In this document: piece by piece, positions 18,773-27,526 of the stretch
Numbering within the stretch: the stretch's first letter is position 1
How the letters are laid out: each line of letters begins with the position of its first letter
NCBI RefSeq assembly: GCF_000375525.1
Contig: NZ_AQXC01000014.1
Span: 1-52,077, forward strand
Length of the DNA stretch: 52,077 bases
Direction: 5' to 3'
DNA from: Corynebacterium propinquum DSM 44285
Lineage (GTDB): Bacteria; Actinomycetota; Actinomycetes; Mycobacteriales; Mycobacteriaceae
Made by a program: the position numbers and the translations under genes
The notes under the pieces: generated by a model
What the model saw: the letters and a program-made list of their open reading frames with translations, nothing else
Databases searched by the model: none
Told to the model about the DNA's origin: nothing

Positions 18773-20617
18773 TTAGGCTTCTCCCTCAGATCCCTCATAT
18801 TTCTTCTTTGCTACCTGCCGCGCGATCTTGCCTGCCGACGAGCGGGAGAGCTCGCCAGGAGCCAGGAATTGAATATCATACGGCCGTACGCCGTGCCGGG
18901 CCGTGACTTCCGCGCGAATGGTTTGAATTGCCTGTTCATCGCCGGATTCTTCGGCTTGGTCGGCTCGTTCAATCAACAGCACCAATTCTTCGGTGTTATC
19001 CGCGGCAATCGCGAATGCAGCCACGGAATCACTGCGCACGTGATCACTAGCAGACATCACGGTGTGTTCAATATCCTGCGGGTAGTGGTTGCGCCCGGCG
19101 ATTACCACCATATCTTTCAGGCGGCCGGTGATATACAGCTCGCCGTCGATAATCACGCCGAGGTCTCCCGTGGCCATCCAATTATCAGCAGGGGCCTGGG
19201 CAACGCGGGAATCTTCACGACGCTCGCCAATGATGTTGTGGAAGGTGGCCGCGGTTTCTTCCGGGCGGTTCAGGTAACCAGCGGCCATGTTATCGCCGTG
19301 GCACCAAATCTCGCCGACGCTCAATTCCGGCAACTCAGCCTTCGTTTCTGGGTCGACGATAGCCAGGTACTGCGGACGCACCACTTCGCCATTAGAGATG
19401 AACGCCACGCCGTCGTCGCTGCCGGTCTCCACAGCTTTGCCCGCAGAGATCTCGTCCCGATCAAAGTACTTGATCTTCGGGCGGTCCTCAGTCTGCGGAG
19501 TGGTCACCATCAGTGAAGCTTCTGCCAAGCCGTACGACGGGCGCAGCATACGACGCGTCAACCCCTTCGGCTCGAAGGCATCCAGGAAGGAATTCAGCGC
19601 TTTCACCGTCACCGGCTCGGAACCAATGATGATGCCGTTAATATTCGAGAAATCCAGGCCGTCTTCGTTGCCGTAGCGCACGGCCAGATCCAGCGCGAAG
19701 TTCGGGATCACGGTATAAACGCCCCGGTGATCGTCGCCTTCCCGAGCCGACATCATGCGCGTCCAGCGTGCTGGCTGCTGGATGAAGTCTTTCGGCGACA
19801 TCAGCTCGGTGTGCAATCCCATGATCGTGGCAAACAGATTCAGAATGATGCCCATGTCGTGGTGCAGCGGCAACCATGAGACCAGGCGCAGCGGTAGGCG
19901 CAGGCGGGCGGCTTCGAAGATTTGCAGCACGTTGGTCAGAATCGAGCGGTTCGTCAGCTCCACACCGGCCGGGGTGCGGGTAGAGCCCGAGGTGTACTGC
20001 AAGAAGGCGGGTTCGTCGATTGGCATGACCGTCGACGACGCCATGCGCTGCTGGCCTTCAATGGTTTGCTGCGGATTGACATAAGAATCTGCCAGAGAAT
20101 TCGGCAACGAATCGACTGCCAAGATGCGCGGACGCTCGCGGGAAGGCAACTTTTTGAAGTGATCGCGCACCGCGGCCGCCGACGGGCGGTTGGTCAGCAC
20201 CAGTTTTGGCCCGCAATCGGCAAACACGGCGGTCAGGTGGCCCTCGTGGCCCGGTTCATTGGGATCATAGAGCGGAATCGGAACCATACCGGCATACATC
20301 GCGCCGACGAAACCGAAGATGTATTCCGGGGAGTTACCCATCAAGATCGCAACCCGGTCGCCCATTTTGGCGACCTGCTGCAGGCGGGCTGCCACCGACT
20401 TGATACGGATGTTGATCTCTTGCCGGGTGAAATCAACCGGGGTGCCTTCCCGCGACTGGGAATAATCCCAGAACCGCAGGCAATGGCGGTCGGCTCCGCC
20501 GGTGTGCAGATCACCCTGGTACAGCAGTTCAGCCAAGCCCACCAAGGACAATTGCGGGGCGAGTTTCAGGTTGCCCTGGCCGTCGTAAAACTGACTCATT
20601 GCTGCTTTAAGATCCAT
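18773..20617 (-). CDS. fadD32: long-chain fatty-acyl-AMP ligase FadD32
   Basis: FadD32 activates the meromycolate (in corynebacteria a normal fatty acid) as acyl-adenylate and loads it on the N-terminal carrier of Pks13. The 614-aa protein has the adenylate-forming P-loop YTSGSTRTPAG at residues 208-218, the core motif SYGLAEAS, and the C-terminal hinge region ITGRLKDMVVIAGRNHYPQD. The last is typical of fatty-acyl-AMP ligases, which carry an insertion that favours AMP ligation over CoA transfer. ATG 20617 follows AAAGGAA. The stop codon is immediately followed by the pks13 ATG. Confidence 0.95.
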   Translation of the reverse strand: MDLKAAMSQFYDGQGNLKLAPQLSLVGLAELLYQGDLHTGGADRHCLRFWDYSQSREGTPVDFTRQEINIRIKSVAARLQQVAKMGDRVAILMGNSPEYIFGFVGAMYAGMVPIPLYDPNEPGHEGHLTAVFADCGPKLVLTNRPSAAAVRDHFKKLPSRERPRILAVDSLPNSLADSYVNPQQTIEGQQRMASSTVMPIDEPAFLQYTSGSTRTPAGVELTNRSILTNVLQIFEAARLRLPLRLVSWLPLHHDMGIILNLFATIMGLHTELMSPKDFIQQPARWTRMMSAREGDDHRGVYTVIPNFALDLAVRYGNEDGLDFSNINGIIIGSEPVTVKALNSFLDAFEPKGLTRRMLRPSYGLAEASLMVTTPQTEDRPKIKYFDRDEISAGKAVETGSDDGVAFISNGEVVRPQYLAIVDPETKAELPELSVGEIWCHGDNMAAGYLNRPEETAATFHNIIGERREDSRVAQAPADNWMATGDLGVIIDGELYITGRLKDMVVIAGRNHYPQDIEHTVMSASDHVRSDSVAAFAIAADNTEELVLLIERADQAEESGDEQAIQTIRAEVTARHGVRPYDIQFLAPGELSRSSAGKIARQVAKKKYEGSEGEA

Positions 20618-20880
20618 GGTGATTCCTTTGCTGAGCTAACACCGGTACGTCTAGTACCAGTACGAAATGTTTGTTTGTCTAAGATTCCAGCCTACGTTGG
20701 CGCAGAAGTCATGCAACTACCAGGTGCTATCGGAAACAAAATAAGAAACGTTAACGTCAATACCAAATCTTATGAGTTCTAATTCACAATCACGAATCGC
20801 CACGCCGAAAAACCGCCACGCCGAAAGACTTTCCACGTGGCGGTGCTGGTGAGGTTCACATTCCGAGCAAACCTATCTGG
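20618..20880. promoter_or_regulatory. fadD32 operon upstream region
   Basis: This 263-base region lies between culp6 and fadD32, both on the minus strand. It contains the culp6 terminator (20807-20844) and short dyads that may be operators for the fadD32-pks13-accD4 operon: GGTAC-gtcta-GTACC at 20644-20658 and the perfect palindrome ACGTTAACGT at 20748-20757. I cannot name a regulator for either. Confidence 0.4.
20807..20844 (-). terminator. terminator downstream of culp6
   Basis: A 9-bp stem, accgccacg (20812-20820) with cgtggcggt (20836-20844), is followed on the minus strand by a T-run (complement of aaaaa at about 20808-20812). It lies 36 bases past the culp6 stop and separates that gene group from the fadD32 operon. 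Confidence 0.8.
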
Positions 20881-21792
20881 CTAACCCTGATCGATTGTCT
20901 CAATAGCCCAATTCTTAATCCACTCATCCGCCGTCGTACCCGGAATTACTTCCTCATTGGTGCCGTACTGGGCATGCGAATTATTCGCCAGCTCCAGAGC
21001 CCGGCCAAACGCATCCAACACGCTTTCCGGCGCGGCACAGATTGGGTCATTCTGGGCACAGATCTGGAAAGTGCGATCTTGCAACGCACCGAAACCATCC
21101 CGCGCACCACGCATCGACGCTCCCGGGGTCACGCCCTGCACCAAACCTTCCAGAGGCTTCAATGCAACCTCGGCGCCTACCCCACCAACCGGGACTCCAG
21201 GATTAATCCCCTGGTCCGCAGTACGGCGGCCGTCGGCAAGCAAGGCAATGCCCCGTACACGCTCCGGCGGAATCGGCCCACGGTGATTGCCGATCTCATT
21301 AGCGATATCCCCCAGGATCACAGCGCCCTGGGAAAAGCCCGTCAGCGCGAAATCCGTCAGCGGGCATTCCTCATGCGTGGCAGCCAGGCGTTCGCGAACC
21401 TTCTGCGTGCCTTCTTCACGGGATTCGTCGTAGCTCAACTGGTCCTGGTTTTGCACATTGGCAAACTGGGCAGAATACGGCAGAGTCCACACCCGCACGT
21501 CGTCCGGAGCGTAGCGCTCCTGCAAAGGCCGGGTGACATTAAGCAAAAAGGAATGTGGATTAGCCTGCGGGTTGAACGGGTCATCATCCGCAGCGGATTC
21601 CCAGGTGCCCGGAGCAGAAATGAATTCCACCCGAGGGCACCACTCCGGCTGCACAGGCTCGTCCGCTTCTTCGGCAGGGCCGGCTTGCTCATCCGGAGCC
21701 ATCGGATCCTCGCCGCTTAAATATTGCATCACCCCGGCACCGATTAACAGGACCAGAACGATCACGGCGATAACCGTGAACACTTTTCTCAT
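20881..21792 (-). CDS. cutinase-like serine hydrolase (Culp6 / Rv3802c type)
   Basis: The 303-aa protein is membrane-anchored and exported. An N-terminal hydrophobic helix (VFTVIAVIVLVLLIGAGVM) is followed by an acidic Pro/Glu-rich spacer and a cutinase alpha/beta-hydrolase domain from about residue 52. The nucleophile motif is GFSQG (S154). A likely catalytic aspartate is in CAQNDPIC and the histidine in NNSHAQYG. Conserved disulfide cysteines (WCPRVEF, EECPLTDF, FQICAQNDPICA) are in place. The mycobacterial relative Rv3802c is an essential phospholipase/thioesterase in the mycolate locus. It lies 48 bases after the DUF732 lipoprotein gene on the same strand and ends at a terminator. Confidence 0.88.
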   Translation of the reverse strand: MRKVFTVIAVIVLVLLIGAGVMQYLSGEDPMAPDEQAGPAEEADEPVQPEWCPRVEFISAPGTWESAADDDPFNPQANPHSFLLNVTRPLQERYAPDDVRVWTLPYSAQFANVQNQDQLSYDESREEGTQKVRERLAATHEECPLTDFALTGFSQGAVILGDIANEIGNHRGPIPPERVRGIALLADGRRTADQGINPGVPVGGVGAEVALKPLEGLVQGVTPGASMRGARDGFGALQDRTFQICAQNDPICAAPESVLDAFGRALELANNSHAQYGTNEEVIPGTTADEWIKNWAIETIDQG

Positions 21793-21840
21793 AGCTTCAC
21801 ATTTCCTGATTGAGCAGAACCGCGGATTTTACGACCGCAC

Positions 21841-22485
21841 CTAGCAAAAGTGCTTGCGTGCGGACTCCGCCAAATTATCAGCCAAATCTTCGAATTCTCT
21901 GTCAGTCCGGTCTTGGCCAATCAGTTGCCCGGCTACCGCCTGCAAAATCGCGGTCTGGTCATCACAGACCAAGTAACCGGCAGAGATGACCTGGCCTTCA
22001 ACTCCGCCGACGTCGACACCGAGTGCACGAACATCATCGAGGAATGCAGCGTTATCGCCTTCGAAGTTGTTGGTATCCGGGATTTCGTCGATTTCCTGCG
22101 CTCCACGATCACGGCTGCCACCGCTGCCTCCAGCTTGCGGTGCTGGCTCAGCGTTACTGTGCCCCGCCGTGTTCGCGCCAGAGTCCTTCTTTTCGGACTC
22201 TTTGCTGCTCTTGCCGTCCTTGCCGTCCTTGCTGTCTTTATCAGCATCTTTCGACTTCGAAGAACTAGCCGCAGTGGATTCCGAGGCAGTCGTCGACGAT
22301 TTGCTCAGAGTCTCTGGCTCTTCGTCTTCTACGGTTGCTGAACCACACGCCGCCAACACCAGAGCACCAGAAGCCAACACTGCCGCCAACGACGCTTTCC
22401 GACGCCGTGTACCAGTGCCCGGTATACCTGCTCCCGTTTTGCCGGGAGCCGTCTTGTCAGGACCCAAGCTTCGCGTAAATCGCAT
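21841..22485 (-). CDS. DUF732-containing lipoprotein
   Basis: The 214-aa protein has a long basic N-region, a hydrophobic signal (AAVLASGALVLAACG) and a lipobox LAAC, so it is probably acylated and held on the outer face of the cytoplasmic membrane. A charged low-complexity linker follows (repeats such as KDSKDGKDGK). The C-terminal domain resembles DUF732, with AAFLDDVRALGV, the internal cysteine in GYLVCDD and a final cysteine at the C-terminus. No activity is known. Its start codon overlaps the cop1 stop by one base (TAATG), so it is translationally coupled to that mycolyltransferase. A secreted protein of unknown function is found at the same place in C. glutamicum. Confidence 0.7.
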   Translation of the reverse strand: MRFTRSLGPDKTAPGKTGAGIPGTGTRRRKASLAAVLASGALVLAACGSATVEDEEPETLSKSSTTASESTAASSSKSKDADKDSKDGKDGKSSKESEKKDSGANTAGHSNAEPAPQAGGSGGSRDRGAQEIDEIPDTNNFEGDNAAFLDDVRALGVDVGGVEGQVISAGYLVCDDQTAILQAVAGQLIGQDRTDREFEDLADNLAESARKHFC

Positions 22486-24485
22486 TACTTCTCCCGTACG
22501 CCACCGTTGATCTCTTGCAAGGTTCCGTGCTGGAACTTCTGCTCGTTCACGCCCGGCTTGGACTCGTAATCAGCGGTTGGCCAGCCATACTTGCCCTGTT
22601 CCCAACCGTGCTTGCCCCACTCGTCGAAGATCTTGCCGTACTTGATCACGTGACCACCCGACTCCGGCGAGAAGTAGATATTGCCGTTTTCGAACTCCTG
22701 TAACCAACCGCCGTTGATCTTGATCTCGTTGCCTTTCGGCAGACCCAGCTCGGCCTTGTCGACGGATGCGTACTTCTTACCAATCGCACCGTGCACCAAG
22801 TAGGTCTTACCCTCCCGGTTGCGGGTCAAGAATCCGTTCTGCATCGGCTGCACCTTGCCGCCACCCACGTGCTCATCCTTGCCCGTTGGGTAACCGGAAG
22901 TGCCGGTCTCGTAGCCGTACTCCTTCCAGCCTTCCAGCAAGTCGTTAGGAACTTCCCAAGCACCAGTATCTGGGTGCCAGTAGATATTGCCGTTTTCGAA
23001 TTGCACGAACCGGCCCTTGCCATCCGGGGTGCCAAGCTCAGTGGACTTCGGGAAGCCCAGCCACGATGTTGCGCCACCCAACTGTGCATAACGCGCGTTG
23101 ATGGCGCCATACACACCATGTGCGCCGGTTTCTGGCGACCAATAAGCAGTACCACCAGTGAAGTCCTGTGCCACGCCACCGGTCTCGCCCACCTGATACT
23201 CGTTAGTCAGGCACTCTTCAAAGTGCGCCTGGCCAGACACGTCAGCGGCAATCGCACCCTTGACCTCACAATTAGCGGTGCGGCCTTCATCTGGGATATC
23301 CAGTGAGTTCGCGATGTATGGCCATGCCTGCTTCAGTTCGAATTCCCAGTATTCCCACGTGTGAATACCGGTCGGGCGGAACTTCGCGACGACGTCCACA
23401 TTTTCTTTCTTGGCCCGGTCGACGAAGGTCTGCGTCGACATGCGAGAGATCACTTCCAAACCGACACCCGGCAGGCTTGGGCCGTGCTTGGCGACGGAGT
23501 TGGGATCACCAAAGTCTGGTTGTCCGCTGCCAGCCGAGACGTAGACCGTCATATCGCGCAATTGCTCGATGCCCAGCTTCGGATCGTGATCAATCCAGCC
23601 CTGGCTATACAGCGGGCCCCACATCGCTTCGGCGTTGTATCCACCGCCGTCGGAAAGCGCGACCTGAATAGCTTCTGGCATGCCCTTGCTGGTGGTATCC
23701 AAGTAACCGGAGAAAGAGCCAGCAAAATTGAACAGGTGCGGGTTACGCTCTGCCATGTTGATAGCAGAAGTTGCGCCCATGGACAGACCCGCAACTGCGC
23801 GCTGCTTATTGGAACGGAACTTGTTGTCCATGATCGGGATAACTTCCTTGGTCAAGAAAGACTCCCACTTGTAGTGCTTGCCGTTGTCCGGCTGCTGCCA
23901 ATCGGAATAGAAAGAAGACTCGCCACCGACCGGCAGGACGACGTTGACGTTTTTGTCAGCAAAGTAACGTTCCACATCGGTCGCGATGGTCCACCCAGAT
24001 TCGGTTTCGCGGGCGCGCAGACCGTCCATCAACCACAATTCCGGGAATTTCTGGTTCGGCTTAGCGTAGTAATCACGGGCCAGCAGCACCTGGAACTTCA
24101 TTTCCTGGTCCGGCATAGCAGCGGATTTAACGTAGACGAATGCGTGGCGCGGTGATTTGTATTCCACACGATCAATCTCGACGCCTTCTGGCAGGCCATC
24201 GGAGCTCGGGTACTCCGTCTCAATGGTGCTGCGCTGCGGGGCCTCTCCCGGCAGAACCGAATCCGTAATGCCGTCATTTTGTGGCAACAGATTCGAGCTT
24301 CCTGGGAATGAGCTTTGTGCCTGCGCTACAGGAGCCTGCGTAGAAATAGGCACGGCAGCCAATCCGGCAGCAACGGCGGTGGGCACCGCCAAGGCCTTCA
24401 ACCAGGCGCGACCGCGGAAACCGCGTGACTGCTGACCGGTAGTCAGTGGTTGAACGTGCGGGGAAGAAGACGAGTCTAGACGCAT
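22485..24485 (-). CDS. cop1: trehalose corynomycolyltransferase PS1/Cop1 with LGFP repeats
   Basis: This secreted antigen 85-type enzyme transfers corynomycolate between trehalose esters and to arabinogalactan in the cell wall. The 666-aa precursor has a signal peptide (hydrophobic part about residues 28-50, cleavage near PVAQAQS). An alpha/beta-hydrolase esterase domain follows with nucleophile VAGLSMGATS (S235); the distal triad includes GIHTWEYW. From about residue 400 to the end are LGFP-type repeats, for example TSWLGFPKSTELGTPDG, ELGLPKGNEIKING and KYGWPTADYESKPG, thought to bind the wall. The domain plan is that of the classical PS1 antigen of C. glutamicum. The gene is co-transcribed with the DUF732 lipoprotein downstream. 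Confidence 0.93.
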   Translation of the reverse strand: MRLDSSSSPHVQPLTTGQQSRGFRGRAWLKALAVPTAVAAGLAAVPISTQAPVAQAQSSFPGSSNLLPQNDGITDSVLPGEAPQRSTIETEYPSSDGLPEGVEIDRVEYKSPRHAFVYVKSAAMPDQEMKFQVLLARDYYAKPNQKFPELWLMDGLRARETESGWTIATDVERYFADKNVNVVLPVGGESSFYSDWQQPDNGKHYKWESFLTKEVIPIMDNKFRSNKQRAVAGLSMGATSAINMAERNPHLFNFAGSFSGYLDTTSKGMPEAIQVALSDGGGYNAEAMWGPLYSQGWIDHDPKLGIEQLRDMTVYVSAGSGQPDFGDPNSVAKHGPSLPGVGLEVISRMSTQTFVDRAKKENVDVVAKFRPTGIHTWEYWEFELKQAWPYIANSLDIPDEGRTANCEVKGAIAADVSGQAHFEECLTNEYQVGETGGVAQDFTGGTAYWSPETGAHGVYGAINARYAQLGGATSWLGFPKSTELGTPDGKGRFVQFENGNIYWHPDTGAWEVPNDLLEGWKEYGYETGTSGYPTGKDEHVGGGKVQPMQNGFLTRNREGKTYLVHGAIGKKYASVDKAELGLPKGNEIKINGGWLQEFENGNIYFSPESGGHVIKYGKIFDEWGKHGWEQGKYGWPTADYESKPGVNEQKFQHGTLQEINGGVREK

Positions 24486-24538
24486 AGTGATTCCTTGAAA
24501 GTGTGTGCAGGGTAGGCAAAATTCAGGCCTGTCCGCAC

Positions 24539-24561
24539 CCCGGAAGTTCCCCGCTTCCGGG
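24539..24561 (-). promoter_or_regulatory. hairpin in the cop1 5' leader
   Basis: A perfect 8-bp stem (cccggaag / cttccggg) with a 7-base loop lies 53 bases upstream of the cop1 ATG. No T-run follows on either strand, so it does not look like a simple terminator. It may stabilise the mRNA or pause transcription. This is inference from structure only. Confidence 0.4.
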
Positions 24562-24739
24562 ATACGGCTGGCCTACTCGCGTAGTTTTCAAGTCTAAAGT
24601 TTAGGTTTAACTAGACGGTTGTTGGTAAGACACTCCGCAAATTCCCAGAAAAATTCTCGCCCGGCGCGTCCGGCGCTTTCTGTCGCGCAAGTTCGCCTCA
24701 TGCACAGGGCTGGATCCACCGCACCATAGACCAACGCAC

Positions 24740-24790
24740 AAGAAAAGCCAGACTGGCGTCGCCGTGTTGCGACAACCAATCTGGCTGTGG
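24740..24790 (-). terminator. terminator downstream of the 340-aa mycolyltransferase
   Basis: The outer stem pairs agccaga (24746-24752) with tctggct (24780-24786). An inner gtcgc/gcgac stem lies between them. On the minus strand the structure is followed by TTTTCTT. It is placed about 45-90 bases after the stop of the mycolyltransferase gene. Confidence 0.75.
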
Positions 24791-24833
24791 AAGCCTCTCA
24801 CCCCTGTACGGGACTAGAGATACTCAGAACTGC

Positions 24834-25856
24834 CTAGCGGGCACCCATGACATCCAAGATGCGATCCCGAGTCCGCTCCAACTGGTAGTTGAACTGATAC
24901 CAGTTATGCAGACCCTGAGCCGGATAGTCAGTAGTGATTGGGACACCGTTCAAGCGAGCATTCGCCTCAAAGGTACGGGTACCAATCATGGACATGAACT
25001 CCAGGGCGATGCCAGGAGCCTTATGCTCTGGCCGCAGATTTTGATCTGGAGGTCCAGGAACACCGGAAGCAGCGGAAACATAAACGTCAGTGTTACGCAG
25101 ATTGCCCACCAAGTAGAACGGGTCATTCTGGAAACGAGCCGGGTTGATCAGCGTGCCGTACATCGCGTTGATGTTGTAACCACCGGCATCAAGCAACGCC
25201 ACACGCATCATCGTCTGCATACCCGGCGCAGTAGTAAACAGGTAGCCGGAGTAGGACAAAGCCTGACGGAACTGGTTGGGGTGCTTACCGGCCAGGTTCA
25301 TCGCGGCGGTAGCACCCATGGACAAACCAGCAACAGAGTTGTTGTTCGGAGCGACGCCGAAGTGCTGCTGCAGGTAACCAGGGAGCTCAGCAGTCAGGAA
25401 AGTTTCCCACTTGTAGCTGCCGTCTTCTTCACCTGGGAAGTACTTCGGAGTACCTTGCCAGTCTGCGTAGAACGAAGCCTCGCCACCCACCGGCATTACC
25501 AAAGTGATGTTGTCTTCGGCGAACAGCTTGTGAGCATTGCCCTCACGGTTCCAACCATTCTGCTGGTTGTTCGCACGAAGGCCGTCCAGCAGGTACAGGC
25601 CAGCGTTGCCGCCACGGGAGGCAGGCTGTATCTGGACGGGAATATTGCGGCCCATGGCGGGCGAATACACATCACAGCGCTGGATCCAGTAAGCAACATG
25701 TGGATCCCACTCACAGGTGCCGGTGGCGTCTGGCCGCAACCAGTGCCGGTTATCTTGTGCGGTCGCCACCGAAGGGCTGGCCATCATCCCCAGCGCGACC
25801 GCCACGGCAGTCACCATTGTGACCACCGCACGACGCATATTCACGATCGACGTCAT
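24834..25856 (-). CDS. antigen 85-type mycolyltransferase (Cmt)
   Basis: This is a second secreted mycolyltransferase of 340 aa without LGFP repeats, corresponding in position to cmt2 of C. glutamicum and fbpA of mycobacteria. The signal peptide is AVVTMVTAVAVALGMMASPS with likely cleavage after SVATAQ. Fold and active-site elements include YLLDGLRANNQQNGW, MPVGGEASFYADW, the nucleophile VAGLSMGATA (S179) and the C-terminal histidine in GLHNWYQF. It transfers mycolate to trehalose monomycolate or arabinogalactan. It lies 158 bases after ubiA, in the interval where aftB would be expected, and it has its own terminator. Confidence 0.93.
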   Translation of the reverse strand: MTSIVNMRRAVVTMVTAVAVALGMMASPSVATAQDNRHWLRPDATGTCEWDPHVAYWIQRCDVYSPAMGRNIPVQIQPASRGGNAGLYLLDGLRANNQQNGWNREGNAHKLFAEDNITLVMPVGGEASFYADWQGTPKYFPGEEDGSYKWETFLTAELPGYLQQHFGVAPNNNSVAGLSMGATAAMNLAGKHPNQFRQALSYSGYLFTTAPGMQTMMRVALLDAGGYNINAMYGTLINPARFQNDPFYLVGNLRNTDVYVSAASGVPGPPDQNLRPEHKAPGIALEFMSMIGTRTFEANARLNGVPITTDYPAQGLHNWYQFNYQLERTRDRILDVMGAR

Positions 25857-26014
25857 TGCTCCCCTTCACGGAAATTATTCATTTGCCGCCTGTATGCTCC
25901 ATGGTTTTCGGGATAATACCCGCAGGCGACAACGGATTCTGATACGTGTATCGATAATCGAGATAATTTCGTTACACAGCTTGAGGCCAGTGTAGGGGCA
26001 GCAAAAAATAATCG
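25857..26014. promoter_or_regulatory. ubiA-mycolyltransferase gap with nested hairpin
   Basis: The 158-base gap holds a nested hairpin: outer cgcctg (25887-25892) with caggcg (25923-25928), inner cggg (25909-25912) with cccg (25919-25922). AT-rich sequence upstream (tcgataatcgagataatttc) could be the promoter of the mycolyltransferase gene. There is no room for aftB here. Confidence 0.4.
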
Positions 26015-27019
26015 CTAATTGAAAACGGTTGTTACTTGTACTGCTGGAACGATATACACCGCAACGACGATGCAGGCGATCCACAGCAGCGCCAGCACCT
26101 GCAAGGCGCGGTCCTCCAAGGCGATTTCATCCGGCGCACCGCCTTCACCGCGGTCCACATTCGAGGCATAGCGCAAAATCGCGATGGTAAACGGCACCAA
26201 TGAGACCTGATACATGATCGACGCCAAGCCCTCAGTAGCCTCGGAAAGCTCAAAGCCCCACAAGGCATAAGACATGACAACGGCAGTAGCCGCCAGCGTC
26301 CACACAAAACGCAGATAGGTCGGAGTATAGCCTTCCAAGGCTTTGCGGATTTTCGCGCCGGTGCGCTCGGATAGCAGCAGCTCCGCGTAGCGCTTACCAG
26401 ATGCCATAAACAGCGAACCGAACGCAGCTACCAGCAGGAACCACTGCGAAAGCTCAATACCGGCGGCCACGCCACCAGCCATGGCGCGCAGCATGAATCC
26501 GGATGAAACGAGCGCAATATCAATCACCGGCATGTGTTTCCAGCCAAAGCAATACCCCAGCTGCAGCGCGATATACACCGCGATCACCGCGGCCAGCCCC
26601 AGCCCATCTGAGGCCAAGAAAGACAGACCGACGGCTGCGATAATCAATCCGACGGCCATCGCATAGGCCAGCCCAACCGGAAGCACACCGGCAGCGATCG
26701 GACGGAAACGCTTGGTTGGGTGCGCCCGGTCCGATGCCACATCGCGGGCGTCGTTGACCAAATAAATCGAGGATGCACCCATGCAAAAGACGAGAAACGC
26801 CAACGCGACGTCGGCAAGCGTGCGACCATCCAGCAAAACACCGGCGCCAGCAGCAGCCGGCGCGGCAACTACCAGACTGTTTTTCACCCACTGCTTCGGA
26901 CGCAGCGCCTTGATCATGCCATCAAGCAGATTCTTCGGAGGTTGACGCTTCCGGCCGGTATCCACGCCGGAGGTGTGTGGTTCCGAGTGGAACACGCTTT
27001 GGTGACCGTCGTTTTCCAT
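26015..27019 (-). CDS. ubiA: decaprenyl-phosphate phosphoribosyltransferase (UbiA, Rv3806c type)
   Basis: The enzyme transfers phosphoribose from PRPP to decaprenyl phosphate, the first committed step to decaprenyl-phospho-arabinose, the arabinose donor for arabinogalactan. The 334-aa polytopic UbiA-fold protein has the first aspartate-rich motif YLVNDARDVASDRAHP (N89, D90, D97). About nine hydrophobic helices follow, and the second acidic region is near SGKRYAELLLSERTGAK. The first 35 residues are polar and extend beyond the usual family start (ALRPKQWVKN). The start directly follows the PAP2 gene stop (TAG-ATG), so the pair is coupled. Confidence 0.93.
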   Translation of the reverse strand: MENDGHQSVFHSEPHTSGVDTGRKRQPPKNLLDGMIKALRPKQWVKNSLVVAAPAAAGAGVLLDGRTLADVALAFLVFCMGASSIYLVNDARDVASDRAHPTKRFRPIAAGVLPVGLAYAMAVGLIIAAVGLSFLASDGLGLAAVIAVYIALQLGYCFGWKHMPVIDIALVSSGFMLRAMAGGVAAGIELSQWFLLVAAFGSLFMASGKRYAELLLSERTGAKIRKALEGYTPTYLRFVWTLAATAVVMSYALWGFELSEATEGLASIMYQVSLVPFTIAILRYASNVDRGEGGAPDEIALEDRALQVLALLWIACIVVAVYIVPAVQVTTVFN

Positions 27020-27526
27020 CTAGCCTTGCCTCATCATTCGCTTAGCGGTCGCATAACCAATCATTGCACCCAGCAGAGTATCTGTCGGGTAATGAACCCC
27101 CAACACCATACGCGATGCCATCATCACCGGGATACCAACCAACGGCGTTGTCGAACCCGTCAATTCCGAAACCCCAGTACAAAATGCCGCCGTTGACGTC
27201 GAATGTGACGACGGAAACGACAATTTCGACGGCGTTGCCACCCCGACGCGCACATACGGATAATCCGGACGACGACGCCGCACGATGCGTTTGAGCACCA
27301 CAGAGGCGGCGTGCGCAGTCAGTGCCGAGGCACCAACCCGCACCCACTGGCCGCGTCGTTGCTTGTCGACGACTGCCCCAACGCCTGCACTGGCGATCCA
27401 TCCCGCAGCGTGTTCGCCGAAATGCGACAGCCCACGTGCGGTCGACAACACGCCCGGCGCGTCAAACGCTACCGATTGGATGCGCTCCAGCACGCGGGAT
27501 TCTGCTTGGCTGAGTTTATTGAGCAT
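27020..27526 (-). CDS. PAP2-type phosphatase (Rv3807c type)
   Basis: The 168-aa membrane phosphatase has the three PAP2 motifs: RIVRRRRPDYPYV, SFPSSHSTSTAAF with its histidine, and GVHYPTDTLLGAMIGYA. In the mycobacterial arabinogalactan locus the corresponding gene is thought to remove the 5-phosphate from decaprenyl-phosphoribose-5-phosphate made by UbiA. That assignment comes from position and family. It overlaps the glfT2 3' end by 11 bases and abuts ubiA, so it forms a translation-coupled chain glfT2-PAP2-ubiA. Confidence 0.88.
   Translation of the reverse strand: MLNKLSQAESRVLERIQSVAFDAPGVLSTARGLSHFGEHAAGWIASAGVGAVVDKQRRGQWVRVGASALTAHAASVVLKRIVRRRRPDYPYVRVGVATPSKLSFPSSHSTSTAAFCTGVSELTGSTTPLVGIPVMMASRMVLGVHYPTDTLLGAMIGYATAKRMMRQG

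Larger units (their letters stand above)
24486..24833. promoter_or_regulatory. cop1 leader and promoter region
   Basis: This 348-base stretch lies between two mycolyltransferase genes on the minus strand and contains no gene. It holds the terminator of the second mycolyltransferase (24740-24790), an AT-rich segment at about 24590-24620 that likely contains the cop1 promoter, and a perfect hairpin at 24539-24561 within the probable 5' untranslated leader. Confidence 0.45.
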
